Positions 1 to 8,135 are shown, counted from the stretch's first letter. The stretch is DNA of 64,000 nt from Prevotella denticola (GCF_900454835.1 NZ_UGTM01000001.1:1674501-1738500); one strand, 5' to 3'. Translations and numbers: made by a program. The notes: a model not told the origin generated them from the sequence alone.

Positions 1-1
1 A

Positions 2-205
2 GTCATAAGAAACATCAAGGCTGCACTGAACAGACCCTTCATGACTGACAATGTGTGCCAGATTCTTTTCTACCTCAGCGGAATCAGGACAAGGTACTAC
101 AACCCACAAAGAGACCTGTTGAACCCGAGATACAAGATAAGAGACAGAATACTGGGGAACGGAGACAACTACGACAAGATTATGCGAGACTCCCAACGCA
201 AATAG
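2..205 (+). CDS. C-terminal fragment of an unidentified protein (truncated by window edge)
   Basis: An open frame enters from the left edge and stops with TAG at 203-205, giving 67 residues of a C-terminus. The segment is basic and rich in Arg, Asn and Tyr (for example RYYNPQRDLLNPRYKIRDR). No domain is recognised. Arg is written almost entirely with AGA/AGG, whereas most other genes here prefer CGT/CGC, which hints at a different origin. A 20-bp stem-loop lies about 60 bases past the stop. The frame assignment rests on uninterrupted coding from the edge and protein-like composition, so confidence is moderate. Confidence 0.55.
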   Translation, partial: VIRNIKAALNRPFMTDNVCQILFYLSGIRTRYYNPQRDLLNPRYKIRDRILGNGDNYDKIMRDSQRK

Positions 206-261
206 GAATCCCGTCAGCTGATTACGAAAAAACACAGAACACAGCAACAGCCAGCCGCCTA

Positions 262-307
262 CAACAATCGGGGACTGCCGGTACGCGCCGGCAGTCCCCG
301 ATTGTTG
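262..307. terminator. Perfect 20-bp stem-loop, probable bidirectional terminator
   Basis: Bases 262-281 pair perfectly with 288-307 around a 6-base loop. It sits between the plus-strand fragment ending at 205 and the minus-strand lipoprotein ending at 438, so it lies where convergent transcripts would end. No long T tract follows on either strand. Confidence 0.75.
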
Positions 308-437
308 GTTCTGCAGATATCACTTAAAATGATTACGGAAGCATCCTTATGAAACGCAGTGCATGGGACGCAAAGGGAGAGACGTCACCAATTCAAGTAT
401 CCACCATGCAGTTTCTCCCCGTCTTCCCGGCCAGATA

Positions 438-944
438 CTATTGAGGAAGCCGCCATTCCAGCCCCGTGAGTTCCAACAGCTTGTTGAATGCAGCAGAATA
501 CCTTGCACCGGCATAGCCGTGATCATACTCATACCGGACGACCTTCCCCGGATAGTAGACGGCGACCTCCAGCCCACCGAGGTCGTAACAGTAATCGTCA
601 GAAACCAGGGAGTCAATGTCCCTGGAAGTATGATTGACGTAAATATCCCTGACAAGTCCGTCAATTTTCCAGGCTTTCACACCGCTGACCGGCACTTGTA
701 CGACAGAATCATCATCGTTATCTTTAAGAGGGAAATACACCTCTTCCTTCACGACACGATGGTTCTTGTAAACCATCCATCTTACCGTATGACTTACTTT
801 TATCATTCCGGATGTGGGGGCAATCTCAATGGAATCGAAACTGGCAGCAGCACACTTGTCTGTTTTCTTCTGCTGCGTACCCGTGGAGCAGCCTGCCACC
901 AAAGCGGCAAACAGCCCCAATATACAAATTGATTTCATACTCAT
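438..944 (-). CDS. Hypothetical lipoprotein
   Basis: A 168-residue protein with a lipoprotein signal peptide: a short basic start, a hydrophobic stretch (ICILGLFAALVAGC) and a lipobox with Cys at about residue 19. The mature part is polar with scattered aromatics and a cluster of four Asp near residue 77. No known family is recognised. A second in-frame ATG two codons later (938) is an equally good start. A promoter-like pair lies at 975-1006. The likely place is the periplasmic or outer face of an envelope membrane. Confidence 0.75.
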   Translation of the reverse strand: MSMKSICILGLFAALVAGCSTGTQQKKTDKCAAASFDSIEIAPTSGMIKVSHTVRWMVYKNHRVVKEEVYFPLKDNDDDSVVQVPVSGVKAWKIDGLVRDIYVNHTSRDIDSLVSDDYCYDLGGLEVAVYYPGKVVRYEYDHGYAGARYSAAFNKLLELTGLEWRLPQ

Positions 945-974
945 GTCTGTTCACTAATTAAAAAAGTAATGTTG

Positions 975-1006
975 CAAAGATAAACATTTAGGACTGTAAA
1001 GCCAAA
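975..1006 (-). promoter_or_regulatory. Bacteroidetes-type promoter for the 438-944 lipoprotein
   Basis: Read on the minus strand, TTTG (1003-1006) is followed after 20 bases by TATCTTTG (975-982). This matches the Bacteroidetes -33/-7 consensus apart from one extra spacer base, and it lies about 30 bases upstream of the start codon. Confidence 0.7.
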
Positions 1007-1174
1007 CAAAGTCCATAAAAATATGAAGTGCCAACCATGAGAGGCTCCTGTCCGCTCCATCCATTTCACTTACAAGAGCGGCCAATCACCACAATCACCA
1101 CAGAACAGACAACAGCTTCATCTTCCAAGAAAAATGCAATAGGGAACATTTCACTTTCTATGAATCAGCTTTAT

Positions 1175-1356
1175 GGGAAAGTGCGGTTTCCAGCAGTCCA
1201 TTTAGCAGAAAAGTGCAGGAAACAGCAAACCAGATACAGGAAAAGTGTAGTATGCAGCCTTCCATACTACAGAAAAAGTGTAGTATTTGCTTGCTTGTTT
1301 TATAGGAAAAGTGTATATTTGCCGCAGTATAAACATAAGAAAAGTGTATTCATGCT
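1175..1356 (+). repeat. Six-unit direct repeat, 32-33 base period, containing -7-like motifs
   Basis: The core AAAGTG recurs at 1178, 1210, 1242, 1275, 1308 and 1341, spaced 32, 32, 33, 33 and 33 bases. Longer units read roughly AGGAAAAGTGTAGTATTTGC. Units 4 and 5 contain TAnnTTTG elements (TAGTATTTG, TATATTTG), the Bacteroidetes -7 hexamer form. The last unit runs into the ATG (1352) of the collapsed ATPase gene. The rest of the 945-1351 spacer holds only the promoter at 975-1006. Confidence 0.8.
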
Positions 1357-1645
1357 GTATAGAAAGATTGGAGAATTTATAAGCTCTCACCTTCAGACAC
1401 CTGATGGAAAGATACTTCTGATAGATGGAGCACGACAAATCGGAAAGTCATATATCATCCGACATATCGACCAGAAGAAATTCAAGAATTACATCGAACT
1501 GAATATGGAAGAGGACAAGTTTGCAGCCAACACGCACTACAATGTCCACCAGGCATTTGTTCTGTCCAATGAGCAGACCGTAAACACGCAGGATGGCATT
1601 ACATATATGCCTGTTTACTACATCATGTGCTTCAAAAACCAATAA
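1352..1645 (+). pseudogene. Internally deleted AAA_14/DUF4143-type ATPase gene
   Basis: The 97-residue product begins like ATPases of the AAA_14/DUF4143 group (MLYRKIGEFI), with a Walker A motif GARQIGKSY at about residues 28-36 and the following IELNMEED strand. It then passes directly to what looks like the extreme C-terminus of the same family (AFVLSNEQTVNTQDGITYMP, ending IYYIMCF-like). Family members are usually around 400 residues, so roughly 300 central residues, including Walker B and the DUF4143 domain, are missing while the frame is kept. The product is unlikely to be an active ATPase. The start is the ATG that follows the 33-base repeat array. Confidence 0.75.
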
Positions 1646-1717
1646 GGAAGAGCATAAGCAGGACAGACTCCCTTGGTATCTCCTCTTAATAATATATAAG
1701 CACGGCACAGCAAGAAA

Positions 1718-1781
1718 AGCGTATGTCAAGCTGTCCCATGGCAGGCATCAGATCCTGCGCATTGGACAATTGACATACGCT
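1718..1781. terminator. Bidirectional stem-loop between convergent genes
   Basis: Bases 1718-1729 pair with 1770-1781 (12 bp). Inside are further pairings (TGTCC with GGACA, GCAGG with CCTGC). A-rich and T-rich flanks (AAGAAA before, CGTTTTA after) suit termination for both the ATPase remnant and the minus-strand gene ending at 1808. Confidence 0.7.
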
Positions 1782-1807
1782 CGTTTTACACAGCCGGATG
1801 TACTGCA

Positions 1808-2335
1808 TCAGAATGTAAGGGTCAGGCCTACAGAGAGGGCCGTCTTCCCCTTATAGACAGGAGCATGGTCGGAGTTCTCGCCGAAAGTCTTGAAAAGGTT
1901 CTGGCGCACCTGCGCATAGAGACCGAACGTCTCACTGAAATTATAACGCACGCCGGCCTGCAGACCGCCCGTGCGCAGTCCGATGGATGCACCGGTATAG
2001 ATGTCCATCACGGACGGCAGCTTCATCACCTCCGCCCAGTGGTAATCACCATGAAGACTGAAGTCGTAACCATCCAGGGCACCGTAATCATCGTCATCAC
2101 GGTCCTTGAGAGGAATGACCGTTATCTGGCCGCCCAACGATACGAAGTCGCTGATGGCATAATCACTTCCTGCCTCGAAGCCCGACTTGCCGCCGACATT
2201 GGCATAGCCGGCATAAACCTTTATGTCTCCATCACCGTCCCAAGCCTGTGCATACACGGAACGGGGCACGCAGAGCAGGCAGATTACCATGGCGAACCAC
2301 AGAAAGAGGCTGCCGTGTCTGAAAGAATTCTCCAT
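1808..2335 (-). CDS. Small exported beta-barrel-like outer membrane protein
   Basis: A 175-residue protein with a signal peptide (hydrophobic core FLWFAMVICLLCV, cleavage near YAQA). The rest alternates polar and hydrophobic residues and ends in an aromatic residue (GLTLTF), as in small eight-strand outer membrane barrels. DKDDDDYG-like acidic turns occur mid-protein. The ATG at 2335 is chosen because the signal peptide begins there and it sits 16 bases after the upstream stop; a longer frame would overlap that gene. It probably shares a transcript with the 2352-3800 gene. Function unknown. Confidence 0.7.
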   Translation of the reverse strand: MENSFRHGSLFLWFAMVICLLCVPRSVYAQAWDGDGDIKVYAGYANVGGKSGFEAGSDYAISDFVSLGGQITVIPLKDRDDDDYGALDGYDFSLHGDYHWAEVMKLPSVMDIYTGASIGLRTGGLQAGVRYNFSETFGLYAQVRQNLFKTFGENSDHAPVYKGKTALSVGLTLTF

Positions 2336-2351
2336 TGTCGTCTTTTCCTTA

Positions 2352-3800
2352 TTATTTAATTGTATACTTTGTGATGGCGAACACCTTACGCCTTTCACCT
2401 GTCTTCGAGTTCTTCACCACCTGTGTCCCATAGACAAGGAAGTTGTCTCCATACCAGTACTGCGAGTTGGAATAGCGCATCTTCTTGACATCCTCTTCAT
2501 CATTGCCGGTCTCTATCATCTCCGACGTACGGTCCTGGATCACCTTGCCGTCAGCATTTCTGAAGAGTTTGGAAACCAGCCGGTTCTTGTCAGCAAAAAG
2601 CAGGTTCACATTGTTTCCCTTCATGCTTGCCGAGACAAAACGTTTCACATACATCGGCAATGTGCGCGGATCCATCGGGAAACACTCGTCCCAGAGCAGA
2701 TTGCCGGCCGCGTTGAATTTCGCCAGGACGGCGTGCGTGTAGGCATACCCGGCAAATGTCGACATGACCATATTGCCCACCATCGTGGTACGGTACACCG
2801 GATAATAAGCCTCACCGAGGTAGAAATAATCCTTGCCGTCGGTCATGATGCGGTGCGAGGCCATCAGATAGTCCAGCGCATACTCCTTTCCTGCCTTCTC
2901 GGCTTTCGCCTTCTTGCGTTCTATCTTAGCCTGCTTGCGGCTGCTCATGTACTCGGTGAAATTCTTGAGATCAAGGAAATTGTAGAATCGGATGTTGTTG
3001 AACTGGTTGTTCTTCAGTTCAGAGAAGAAGATTCCCTCCGCTCCGCCTTTCTTCACTTTCGAGTAAGTTCCCGTGACAAAGAACCTGCTGCCGGCCTTGG
3101 AGACAGAAGCCGAGACGATTCGCTCGGGAATATCTGCCGTCAGGTTGTTTGTCCCCAACAGCTTTCCCTGCTTGTCCACACGCACCAGCTGCACATCTTC
3201 CCCGGCACGCACCAAGGCGTAGATAGTATTGTCTATCACGGTGTTCTCAAGGATAAAAATATTCTTATCCTTCACTTTCGGGAAGTGGATGTCGGCAAAA
3301 TTACAGCTCCCGCTCTTCAGGTCGATGATGCCGATGCGGTCCGTTTTCTTCTGCGTCGAACTGAAGACGACGGATCCGTCCGAAATGACAAGGTTGCGCA
3401 TCGAGCCTTTGCGGGTGTACTCTCCGTCCGTAACGGTACACTTGCGTGTCGCGGTGTTGAAGGCAACAATCATGAACGAACCGTCCCTCTCGCGCAGCAC
3501 CGTGTAGAGCACGCCGTTCTCAACCACATTGGAATAATAGTACATCCCCTTGTCAATCAGCATGGAGTCGGCACTGACATACTTCATCGCCGTTGAATAA
3601 TACACCGTCTTGAAACACCGTTTCCCATCCTTGGTGTCCCTGGCAAACGACTGGACTACCAGCCCCTTGTCACCGACAGGCAGCACCAGCTGGTCCTCAT
3701 AGTCGGCCCGGTACGGATACTCGATACGCCCCGCCACCTGTGCGGTCATACTCACCGACTGCGCAAACAACGCAATCACACTCAACAGAAAAGTTCTCAT
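2352..3800 (-). CDS. Exported hypothetical protein, beta-rich
   Basis: A 482-residue protein with a cleavable signal peptide (MRTFLLSVIALFAQSVS, probable cut after MTAQ). The mature part is dominated by short strands and repeated patterns of the type 'measure, display, next' seen in propeller-like proteins, with one basic helical patch (KQAKIERKKAKAEKAGKE) near residues 288-305. No catalytic motif is recognised. It lies between the thioredoxin/TonB-C gene upstream, from which it is separated by a hairpin array, and the small barrel protein 16 bases downstream. This suggests a cell-envelope role. Confidence 0.7.
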   Translation of the reverse strand: MRTFLLSVIALFAQSVSMTAQVAGRIEYPYRADYEDQLVLPVGDKGLVVQSFARDTKDGKRCFKTVYYSTAMKYVSADSMLIDKGMYYYSNVVENGVLYTVLRERDGSFMIVAFNTATRKCTVTDGEYTRKGSMRNLVISDGSVVFSSTQKKTDRIGIIDLKSGSCNFADIHFPKVKDKNIFILENTVIDNTIYALVRAGEDVQLVRVDKQGKLLGTNNLTADIPERIVSASVSKAGSRFFVTGTYSKVKKGGAEGIFFSELKNNQFNNIRFYNFLDLKNFTEYMSSRKQAKIERKKAKAEKAGKEYALDYLMASHRIMTDGKDYFYLGEAYYPVYRTTMVGNMVMSTFAGYAYTHAVLAKFNAAGNLLWDECFPMDPRTLPMYVKRFVSASMKGNNVNLLFADKNRLVSKLFRNADGKVIQDRTSEMIETGNDEEDVKKMRYSNSQYWYGDNFLVYGTQVVKNSKTGERRKVFAITKYTIK

Positions 3801-3853
3801 TGATTTTACAGTTTATTTGTTGGTTTATCAGTTTTAATATATCGGAATGACGT

Positions 3854-3943
3854 TTCCCAACCGGTCGGGACCTGTGTCCCCGGCCGTTGAGAACATGATT
3901 CCCAGAGCCTGGGGATCATGTTCCCAAGCAGCAGGGAATGTTG
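3854..3943. repeat. 22-base hairpin array A (four units)
   Basis: Units start with TTCCC or a variant at 3854, 3876, 3899 and 3921 (spacing 22, 23, 22). Each is an imperfect dyad such as TTCCCAACCGGTCGGGAC, separated by a short ATG-like spacer. It occupies the gap between two minus-strand genes (ends 3974, starts 3800). Related arrays are at 35420, 42706 and 59111. Confidence 0.8.
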
Positions 3944-3973
3944 AAGATATGTCCTGGCGAACGGGCTATCGGG

Positions 3974-4906
3974 CTATGCCTGGAAAACAATCGTCAGACT
4001 TGCCCTGCTCTGGACAGGGCGTCCTTTCTGTTCGGCAGGCTTCCACTTCGGCATGCTGTTGGTCAGACGGACCGCCTGCTCTTTATAGAATTCCATACAT
4101 CTGTCCAGTACCCGTTTCTGCTTTGCTGCATCCATCTTGAGGAAATGCCTGCTTGTCCCCTTCACATTCGTCACCCTGACGACACGTGCCCCTGTGACGG
4201 AGCCGTCCATCTCGACATTGAAGACGACAGTCATCTCGGCATGTACCTTCGAGCGGATGGACTGGATAGTGTGGTACTGCCGCTGTGCGAAATATCCGGC
4301 AACGGCTTCCTGTCCGCCGTCGAAACTGGGGAGTACGTCTGTTCTGCTTGTCTGCGGAGCTGGTGCGACGGTCTCCAGCTTTTCCTTCAGCTTGTTGATT
4401 TCCACCGTTCCCATGACAATCCGGCCGTCAGGGCCAACGAGATACATCGAGGGAATCCAGTCAATCTTGTACAAGCGGTCAATGACGGTTGCCTTCCTGA
4501 ACTTCTTCAACTCGCTCACCTGTATCCAATGCATCTGATAGCGGTCCCAGTAGGTCTTCGCCCATGCGTCACGGTCGGTATCGAATGATATGCCGATGAA
4601 CTGCACGCCATGGTCACGGAACTGCTCGTAGAGAGCCTTCATCGCCGGAATGTCACGCCGGCAGTCAGGACACCAGCTGGCCCAAAAGTCCAACACCACA
4701 TAACTGCCGCGATACTGGCTCAGCCGTATGTCCTTTCCGTCATACGTTTTCAACTTGAAATCCGGCGCAGGTGTGCCCGGTTTCAGCATATTCACAGCAT
4801 ACCTGGCATCCAGACCCGCTGCCTGCACGGTGTCTGTTGTCTGTGCAGAAGCCGTCGCTGCCGCCATGAAGAGCAGGCAGGCAGCCGCTAAGAATATTCT
4901 TTTCAT
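3974..4906 (-). CDS. Exported thioredoxin-fold protein with a C-terminal TonB-like domain
   Basis: A 310-residue protein. Residues 1-21 form a signal peptide ending in ASAQ. Residues about 45-185 are a TlpA/ResA-type thioredoxin fold with the redox motif WASWCPDC and the cis-proline strand WIPSMYLV. Residues about 215-310 match the C-terminal domain of TonB proteins (AEMTVVFNVEMDGSV early, then SMPKWKPAEQKGRPV near the end). It is probably a periplasmic thiol-disulfide oxidoreductase; the TonB-type domain may bind an outer membrane partner or peptidoglycan. There is no N-terminal TonB anchor or Pro-rich linker, so it is not TonB itself. Confidence 0.8.
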   Translation of the reverse strand: MKRIFLAAACLLFMAAATASAQTTDTVQAAGLDARYAVNMLKPGTPAPDFKLKTYDGKDIRLSQYRGSYVVLDFWASWCPDCRRDIPAMKALYEQFRDHGVQFIGISFDTDRDAWAKTYWDRYQMHWIQVSELKKFRKATVIDRLYKIDWIPSMYLVGPDGRIVMGTVEINKLKEKLETVAPAPQTSRTDVLPSFDGGQEAVAGYFAQRQYHTIQSIRSKVHAEMTVVFNVEMDGSVTGARVVRVTNVKGTSRHFLKMDAAKQKRVLDRCMEFYKEQAVRLTNSMPKWKPAEQKGRPVQSRASLTIVFQA

Positions 4907-5024
4907 AACTGTCCCTGTCTTTTTTTCTTTTTTGTCCGATCATCTATTAGCAACCAACACAAAAGCACTATGGCTATCAGCAATGCTGTTACAGAAGAAT
5001 AAAGCAATCCCATACAGTTTCCTC

Positions 5025-5240
5025 CTATTTCTTGTTATTACGATTAGAATTATTACTTGTACTTGCCTGAATGAAGATAATGCCGATCGCCAGAAGCAAT
5101 CCTGATATCAGCAACGCCATTATCGACATAAACGGTTCGCCGAACTCTTTGAATGCAGATGTAAGAGCTACCGCCGTCATCAGGTACTTGGCTATATCCA
5201 ACAGCCAGTCCCCGAGTTTTTCTTTCAGCTTGTCAGTCAT
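5025..5240 (-). CDS. Small two-helix membrane protein (DUF6722-like)
   Basis: A 71-residue protein starting MTDKLKEKLGDWLLDIAKY, followed by two hydrophobic segments (about residues 15-32 and 40-60) and an Asn/Lys-rich tail. The layout resembles small Bacteroidales membrane proteins annotated DUF6722; the match is by memory of pattern only. The start is the ATG at 5240. A longer reading from TTG would place the start inside the -7 promoter element (5245-5252). Transcription would begin nearly at the ATG, implying a very short or absent leader. Confidence 0.65.
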   Translation of the reverse strand: MTDKLKEKLGDWLLDIAKYLMTAVALTSAFKEFGEPFMSIMALLISGLLLAIGIIFIQASTSNNSNRNNKK

Positions 5241-5244
5241 GCTG

Positions 5245-5276
5245 CAAATATACAACCTTATTCTGAATACAGCAAA
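5245..5276 (-). promoter_or_regulatory. Promoter directly upstream of the small membrane protein
   Basis: On the minus strand TTTG (5273-5276), 20 bases, then TATATTTG (5245-5252). The end of the -7 box is only 4 bases from the ATG, so the mRNA probably has almost no 5' leader. Confidence 0.7.
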
Positions 5277-5280
5277 CGGC

Positions 5281-6957
5281 TTATTGTATTTTTTCTATTG
5301 TCAGCGTCTGGTCACAGTAATCTACGACCGCCGGACGGTGGGTGATGAAGATCACCGTCCGGTCGTGCCGGGAGAGTATGTTCTGCAAGAGCTGGCGTTC
5401 TGTCTGCGGATCAAGGGCCGACGTAGCCTCGTCAAAGATCATGACACTGCGGTCACGCAGCAGCGAACGGGCAATGGCAATGCGCTGTGCCTGTCCTTCG
5501 CTGAGGCCGCCTCCCAGCTCCGAGCAGAGCGTGTCGAGCCCTAAGGGGAGATGGAAGACGAAGTCGGCACAGCTTTTCTCGAGCACGGCAACCATCTCTT
5601 CTTCCGTGGCATCCACTTTTCCAAGCAGCAGGTTCTCACGGATCGTACCGCTGAGGAGCGTGTTGCCCTGCGGCACATAGACGAAGTTGGTACGCATGAG
5701 CGGTGTCAGCTCCATGCGTTCCTGTCCGTTGTAGATTTCCACCGACCCTTTCTTCGGCTTCAGCAAGGCGAGGAGCATACGCACAAGTGTGGTTTTTCCT
5801 GCGCCCGTCTCACCGAGAATGGCTGTGCAGGAACCGGGATAGAAATCGAAGCTGAGGTCTTTCAGTATCTCCCGGTCGCCGTCGTCATAGCGGTAATCCA
5901 CGTGCCTCAGACGGATTCCGCACGGTCCGTCCAACTCTATCGGCTCTCCCTGTACCTCCAAAGGATCTTCTTCCAGCTCCATCAACCGTTCGGCAGCAGT
6001 AAACACGGACACGAAAGCGGGCACCAGCTTCGTAAGCTGGCGGGCAGGACTCTGTATCTTGTTCACCAGCTGCAGGAAGGCCGTCATGCCGCCGAACGTC
6101 AGCGAGTGGAGCGACATACGGATGGCAGCCCACGTGAAGGCGACAAGATAGCCGAAAGCGAATCCGAAGTTCAGGACGAGGTTGGAGAAGACCGAAAACT
6201 TCGTCCGGCGCACTACCCTGCTGCGGAGTTCGCGCTGTGTACCCTCCAGTCTGCCCACGATCATTTCGTCGCTCTCGAGCGTCTTGATGAGCATCCGGTG
6301 CTGGATGGTCTCCTGGAGAACGCTCTGGACCTTCGAATCAGAGTCGCGCACTTCTCGTGTCAGCCGCCTCATCTGGCGCACATAAACCTTGCTGACCAGG
6401 ACAAACAGCGGTATCATGACGACGATGAGAATCGCCAGCCGCCAGTCCATTGACATCAGATAGAGAAACGCGCCGAGGAACATGGCCAGCGTAGAGATCG
6501 AACTCGGTATGGTTTCTGTGAGAAAGTTCACCACATTGGCGACATCAAACTCCAGCCGGTTCAGCACGTCGCCACTGTGGTGACGCTCCTTCCCATGCCA
6601 TTCCGAGCGCAGGATACGGTCGAGCATACGCTGCTGCATACGGTTCTGCGCCTTGATGCCCAGCAGGTTCCGCACCCATACAGAGGCGATGTTCAAGGTA
6701 AAGTCGCAGAGAACCAATGCCGCCATGACGGCTACCGCCTCATAGATACTTCCCTCCACGACATGGGAAGCCACATCAATGGCGTGCTGGACAGCCCCTA
6801 CCGCAGCCAGCGAGACACCCACACCGAGAATGCCTATCACTGCGTTCAGCACAGCCTGTTTCCTGTTCCCGCGCCACGCAAGCCACAGCCAGCGGAAGAT
6901 TTCTCTGGTCGTATAATGCGTCCGCGGTATCTGGAAGAGTTTCTTGATCTTGTTCAT
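5281..6957 (-). CDS. ABC exporter, fused permease and ATPase
   Basis: A 558-residue half-transporter of the MsbA/type IV exporter class, acting as a dimer in the inner membrane. An N-terminal membrane domain (about residues 35-310) has six predicted helices. The ATPase domain follows, with Walker A GETGAGKTT, the ABC signature LSEGQAQRIAIARSLL, Walker B VMIFDEATSALD and the switch His in ITHRP. The signature has LSEGQ rather than the common LSGGQ, a frequent variant. Substrate cannot be read from the sequence. It lies downstream of nadK on the same strand with a 153-base gap. Confidence 0.9.
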   Translation of the reverse strand: MNKIKKLFQIPRTHYTTREIFRWLWLAWRGNRKQAVLNAVIGILGVGVSLAAVGAVQHAIDVASHVVEGSIYEAVAVMAALVLCDFTLNIASVWVRNLLGIKAQNRMQQRMLDRILRSEWHGKERHHSGDVLNRLEFDVANVVNFLTETIPSSISTLAMFLGAFLYLMSMDWRLAILIVVMIPLFVLVSKVYVRQMRRLTREVRDSDSKVQSVLQETIQHRMLIKTLESDEMIVGRLEGTQRELRSRVVRRTKFSVFSNLVLNFGFAFGYLVAFTWAAIRMSLHSLTFGGMTAFLQLVNKIQSPARQLTKLVPAFVSVFTAAERLMELEEDPLEVQGEPIELDGPCGIRLRHVDYRYDDGDREILKDLSFDFYPGSCTAILGETGAGKTTLVRMLLALLKPKKGSVEIYNGQERMELTPLMRTNFVYVPQGNTLLSGTIRENLLLGKVDATEEEMVAVLEKSCADFVFHLPLGLDTLCSELGGGLSEGQAQRIAIARSLLRDRSVMIFDEATSALDPQTERQLLQNILSRHDRTVIFITHRPAVVDYCDQTLTIEKIQ

Positions 6958-7110
6958 GATTGCTTTTTCCTGTTCGTCAATGCTTTCCCCGACTTCTTCA
7001 ACTTCCTTACAGATCCGGCCGCCCGGTCAGAAGGGACAATGCTACTGCCATGCCGCCCGGGAACATCAAGATCGTCAAAGACGGCAGAGCGGGACGGAAG
7101 TCTTCATCTT

Positions 7111-8001
7111 CTATAATCTCCGGACATCGGCCCCCCACATCAGCTTCTCGCGCAGTGTCGAAAAGAAACGCTGTCCGCTTCGCTTGACAATCCGGACTTT
7201 ATGCGGAGCTTTCCTGATGGTCAGCGTCACTCCCTCCCGCAGCTTCTCCGACCTGCCGTCCACAGCCGCCAGGAAATTATGGCTCCGGCTTTCTACTTCC
7301 AGCCGGATTTCACTGTCGTCGCTGATGACAATCGGGCGGATGTTCAGACTGTGCGGCGCAACAGGTGTCATGCTCAGAATACCCGACTGGGGCACGATGA
7401 TCGGACCGCCGACAGAGAGCGAGTAAGCTGTCGACCCTGTCGGCGTGCTGATAACCAAGCCGTCGGCAAGATAAGTGACGAGGTATTCGCCGTTGACACT
7501 TGTCCGGATGGAAATCATCGCCGCATTGTCACGCTTCAAAATGGCAATATCATTCAGCGCATAAGGGCATCCCTCGAGGGCCTCGCCGTCAGCCTCGAGC
7601 TGGATCACCGCACGCTCTTCCATCTCCGGCTGGCCCTCAAAAACCTCGTCGAGTGTAGTCCGGATTTCATCTGGAGTCACATTCGCAAGAAAGCCGAGAC
7701 GGCCCATGTTCACGCCGATGATAGGTATCTGCTTCGCACCGACCCTGCCTGCCGCCTTCAGGAACGTACCGTCGCCTCCCAGCGAAATGACATAGTCGAC
7801 ATCGAAGTTCACTCCCTCGAACACGCCGGCTATGGAGACGCATCCCGCCAGCTTCTGCCGCAGTCCAAGGTAGAGGCTCTGGTCCAGATAGATTTCCGCA
7901 TCGTGACGGACCAAATATTCTAACATATCCCATATCCGGACAGACTCCAGGACCTTGGACGCATTGCCGAAAACAGCGAAACTCAGTCTCCTTTTTACCA
8001 T
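7111..8001 (-). CDS. nadK: NAD kinase
   Basis: A 296-residue enzyme that phosphorylates NAD to NADP in the cytoplasm. The family hallmarks are present: GGDGTFLKAA (about residue 75), GVNMGRLGFLANV, and STPTGSTAYSLSVGGPI, which forms the nucleotide pocket. Length matches bacterial NadK. A -7-like element (TACTTTTG, 8088-8095, minus strand) lies upstream in the divergent spacer shared with the DJ-1 gene. Confidence 0.95.
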   Translation of the reverse strand: MVKRRLSFAVFGNASKVLESVRIWDMLEYLVRHDAEIYLDQSLYLGLRQKLAGCVSIAGVFEGVNFDVDYVISLGGDGTFLKAAGRVGAKQIPIIGVNMGRLGFLANVTPDEIRTTLDEVFEGQPEMEERAVIQLEADGEALEGCPYALNDIAILKRDNAAMISIRTSVNGEYLVTYLADGLVISTPTGSTAYSLSVGGPIIVPQSGILSMTPVAPHSLNIRPIVISDDSEIRLEVESRSHNFLAAVDGRSEKLREGVTLTIRKAPHKVRIVKRSGQRFFSTLREKLMWGADVRRL

Positions 8002-8062
8002 AAAATCGTGCCTTTTTAAATTCTTTTAGCCTGACAAGCTCTACTAAACCATAGATATTTAG

Positions 8063-8070
8063 TACATTTG
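8063..8070 (+). promoter_or_regulatory. -7 element for the DJ-1 family gene
   Basis: TACATTTG at 8063-8070, about 65 bases before the ATG at 8136. No good TTTG is seen 19 bases upstream, so only the -7 half is supported. Confidence 0.45.
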
Positions 8071-8135
8071 CAACATACTTGCATTTGCAAAAGTAAATAT
8101 TTTAATTGGATTTATTACTTAAAAACAAAACAAAT

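Noticed and set aside
55..327. 90-codon plus-strand frame at the left edge
   Set aside because: It runs through the perfect terminator stem and overlaps the better edge frame 2-205.
2223..3596. 457-codon plus-strand frame opposite the exported protein gene
   Set aside because: The minus-strand frames have signal peptides and tight operon spacing; this one spans both genes and their junction.
3854..3943. CRISPR array
   Set aside because: The 22-base units have no unique spacers of protospacer size, units are dyads with 4-6 base gaps, and no cas genes are present.
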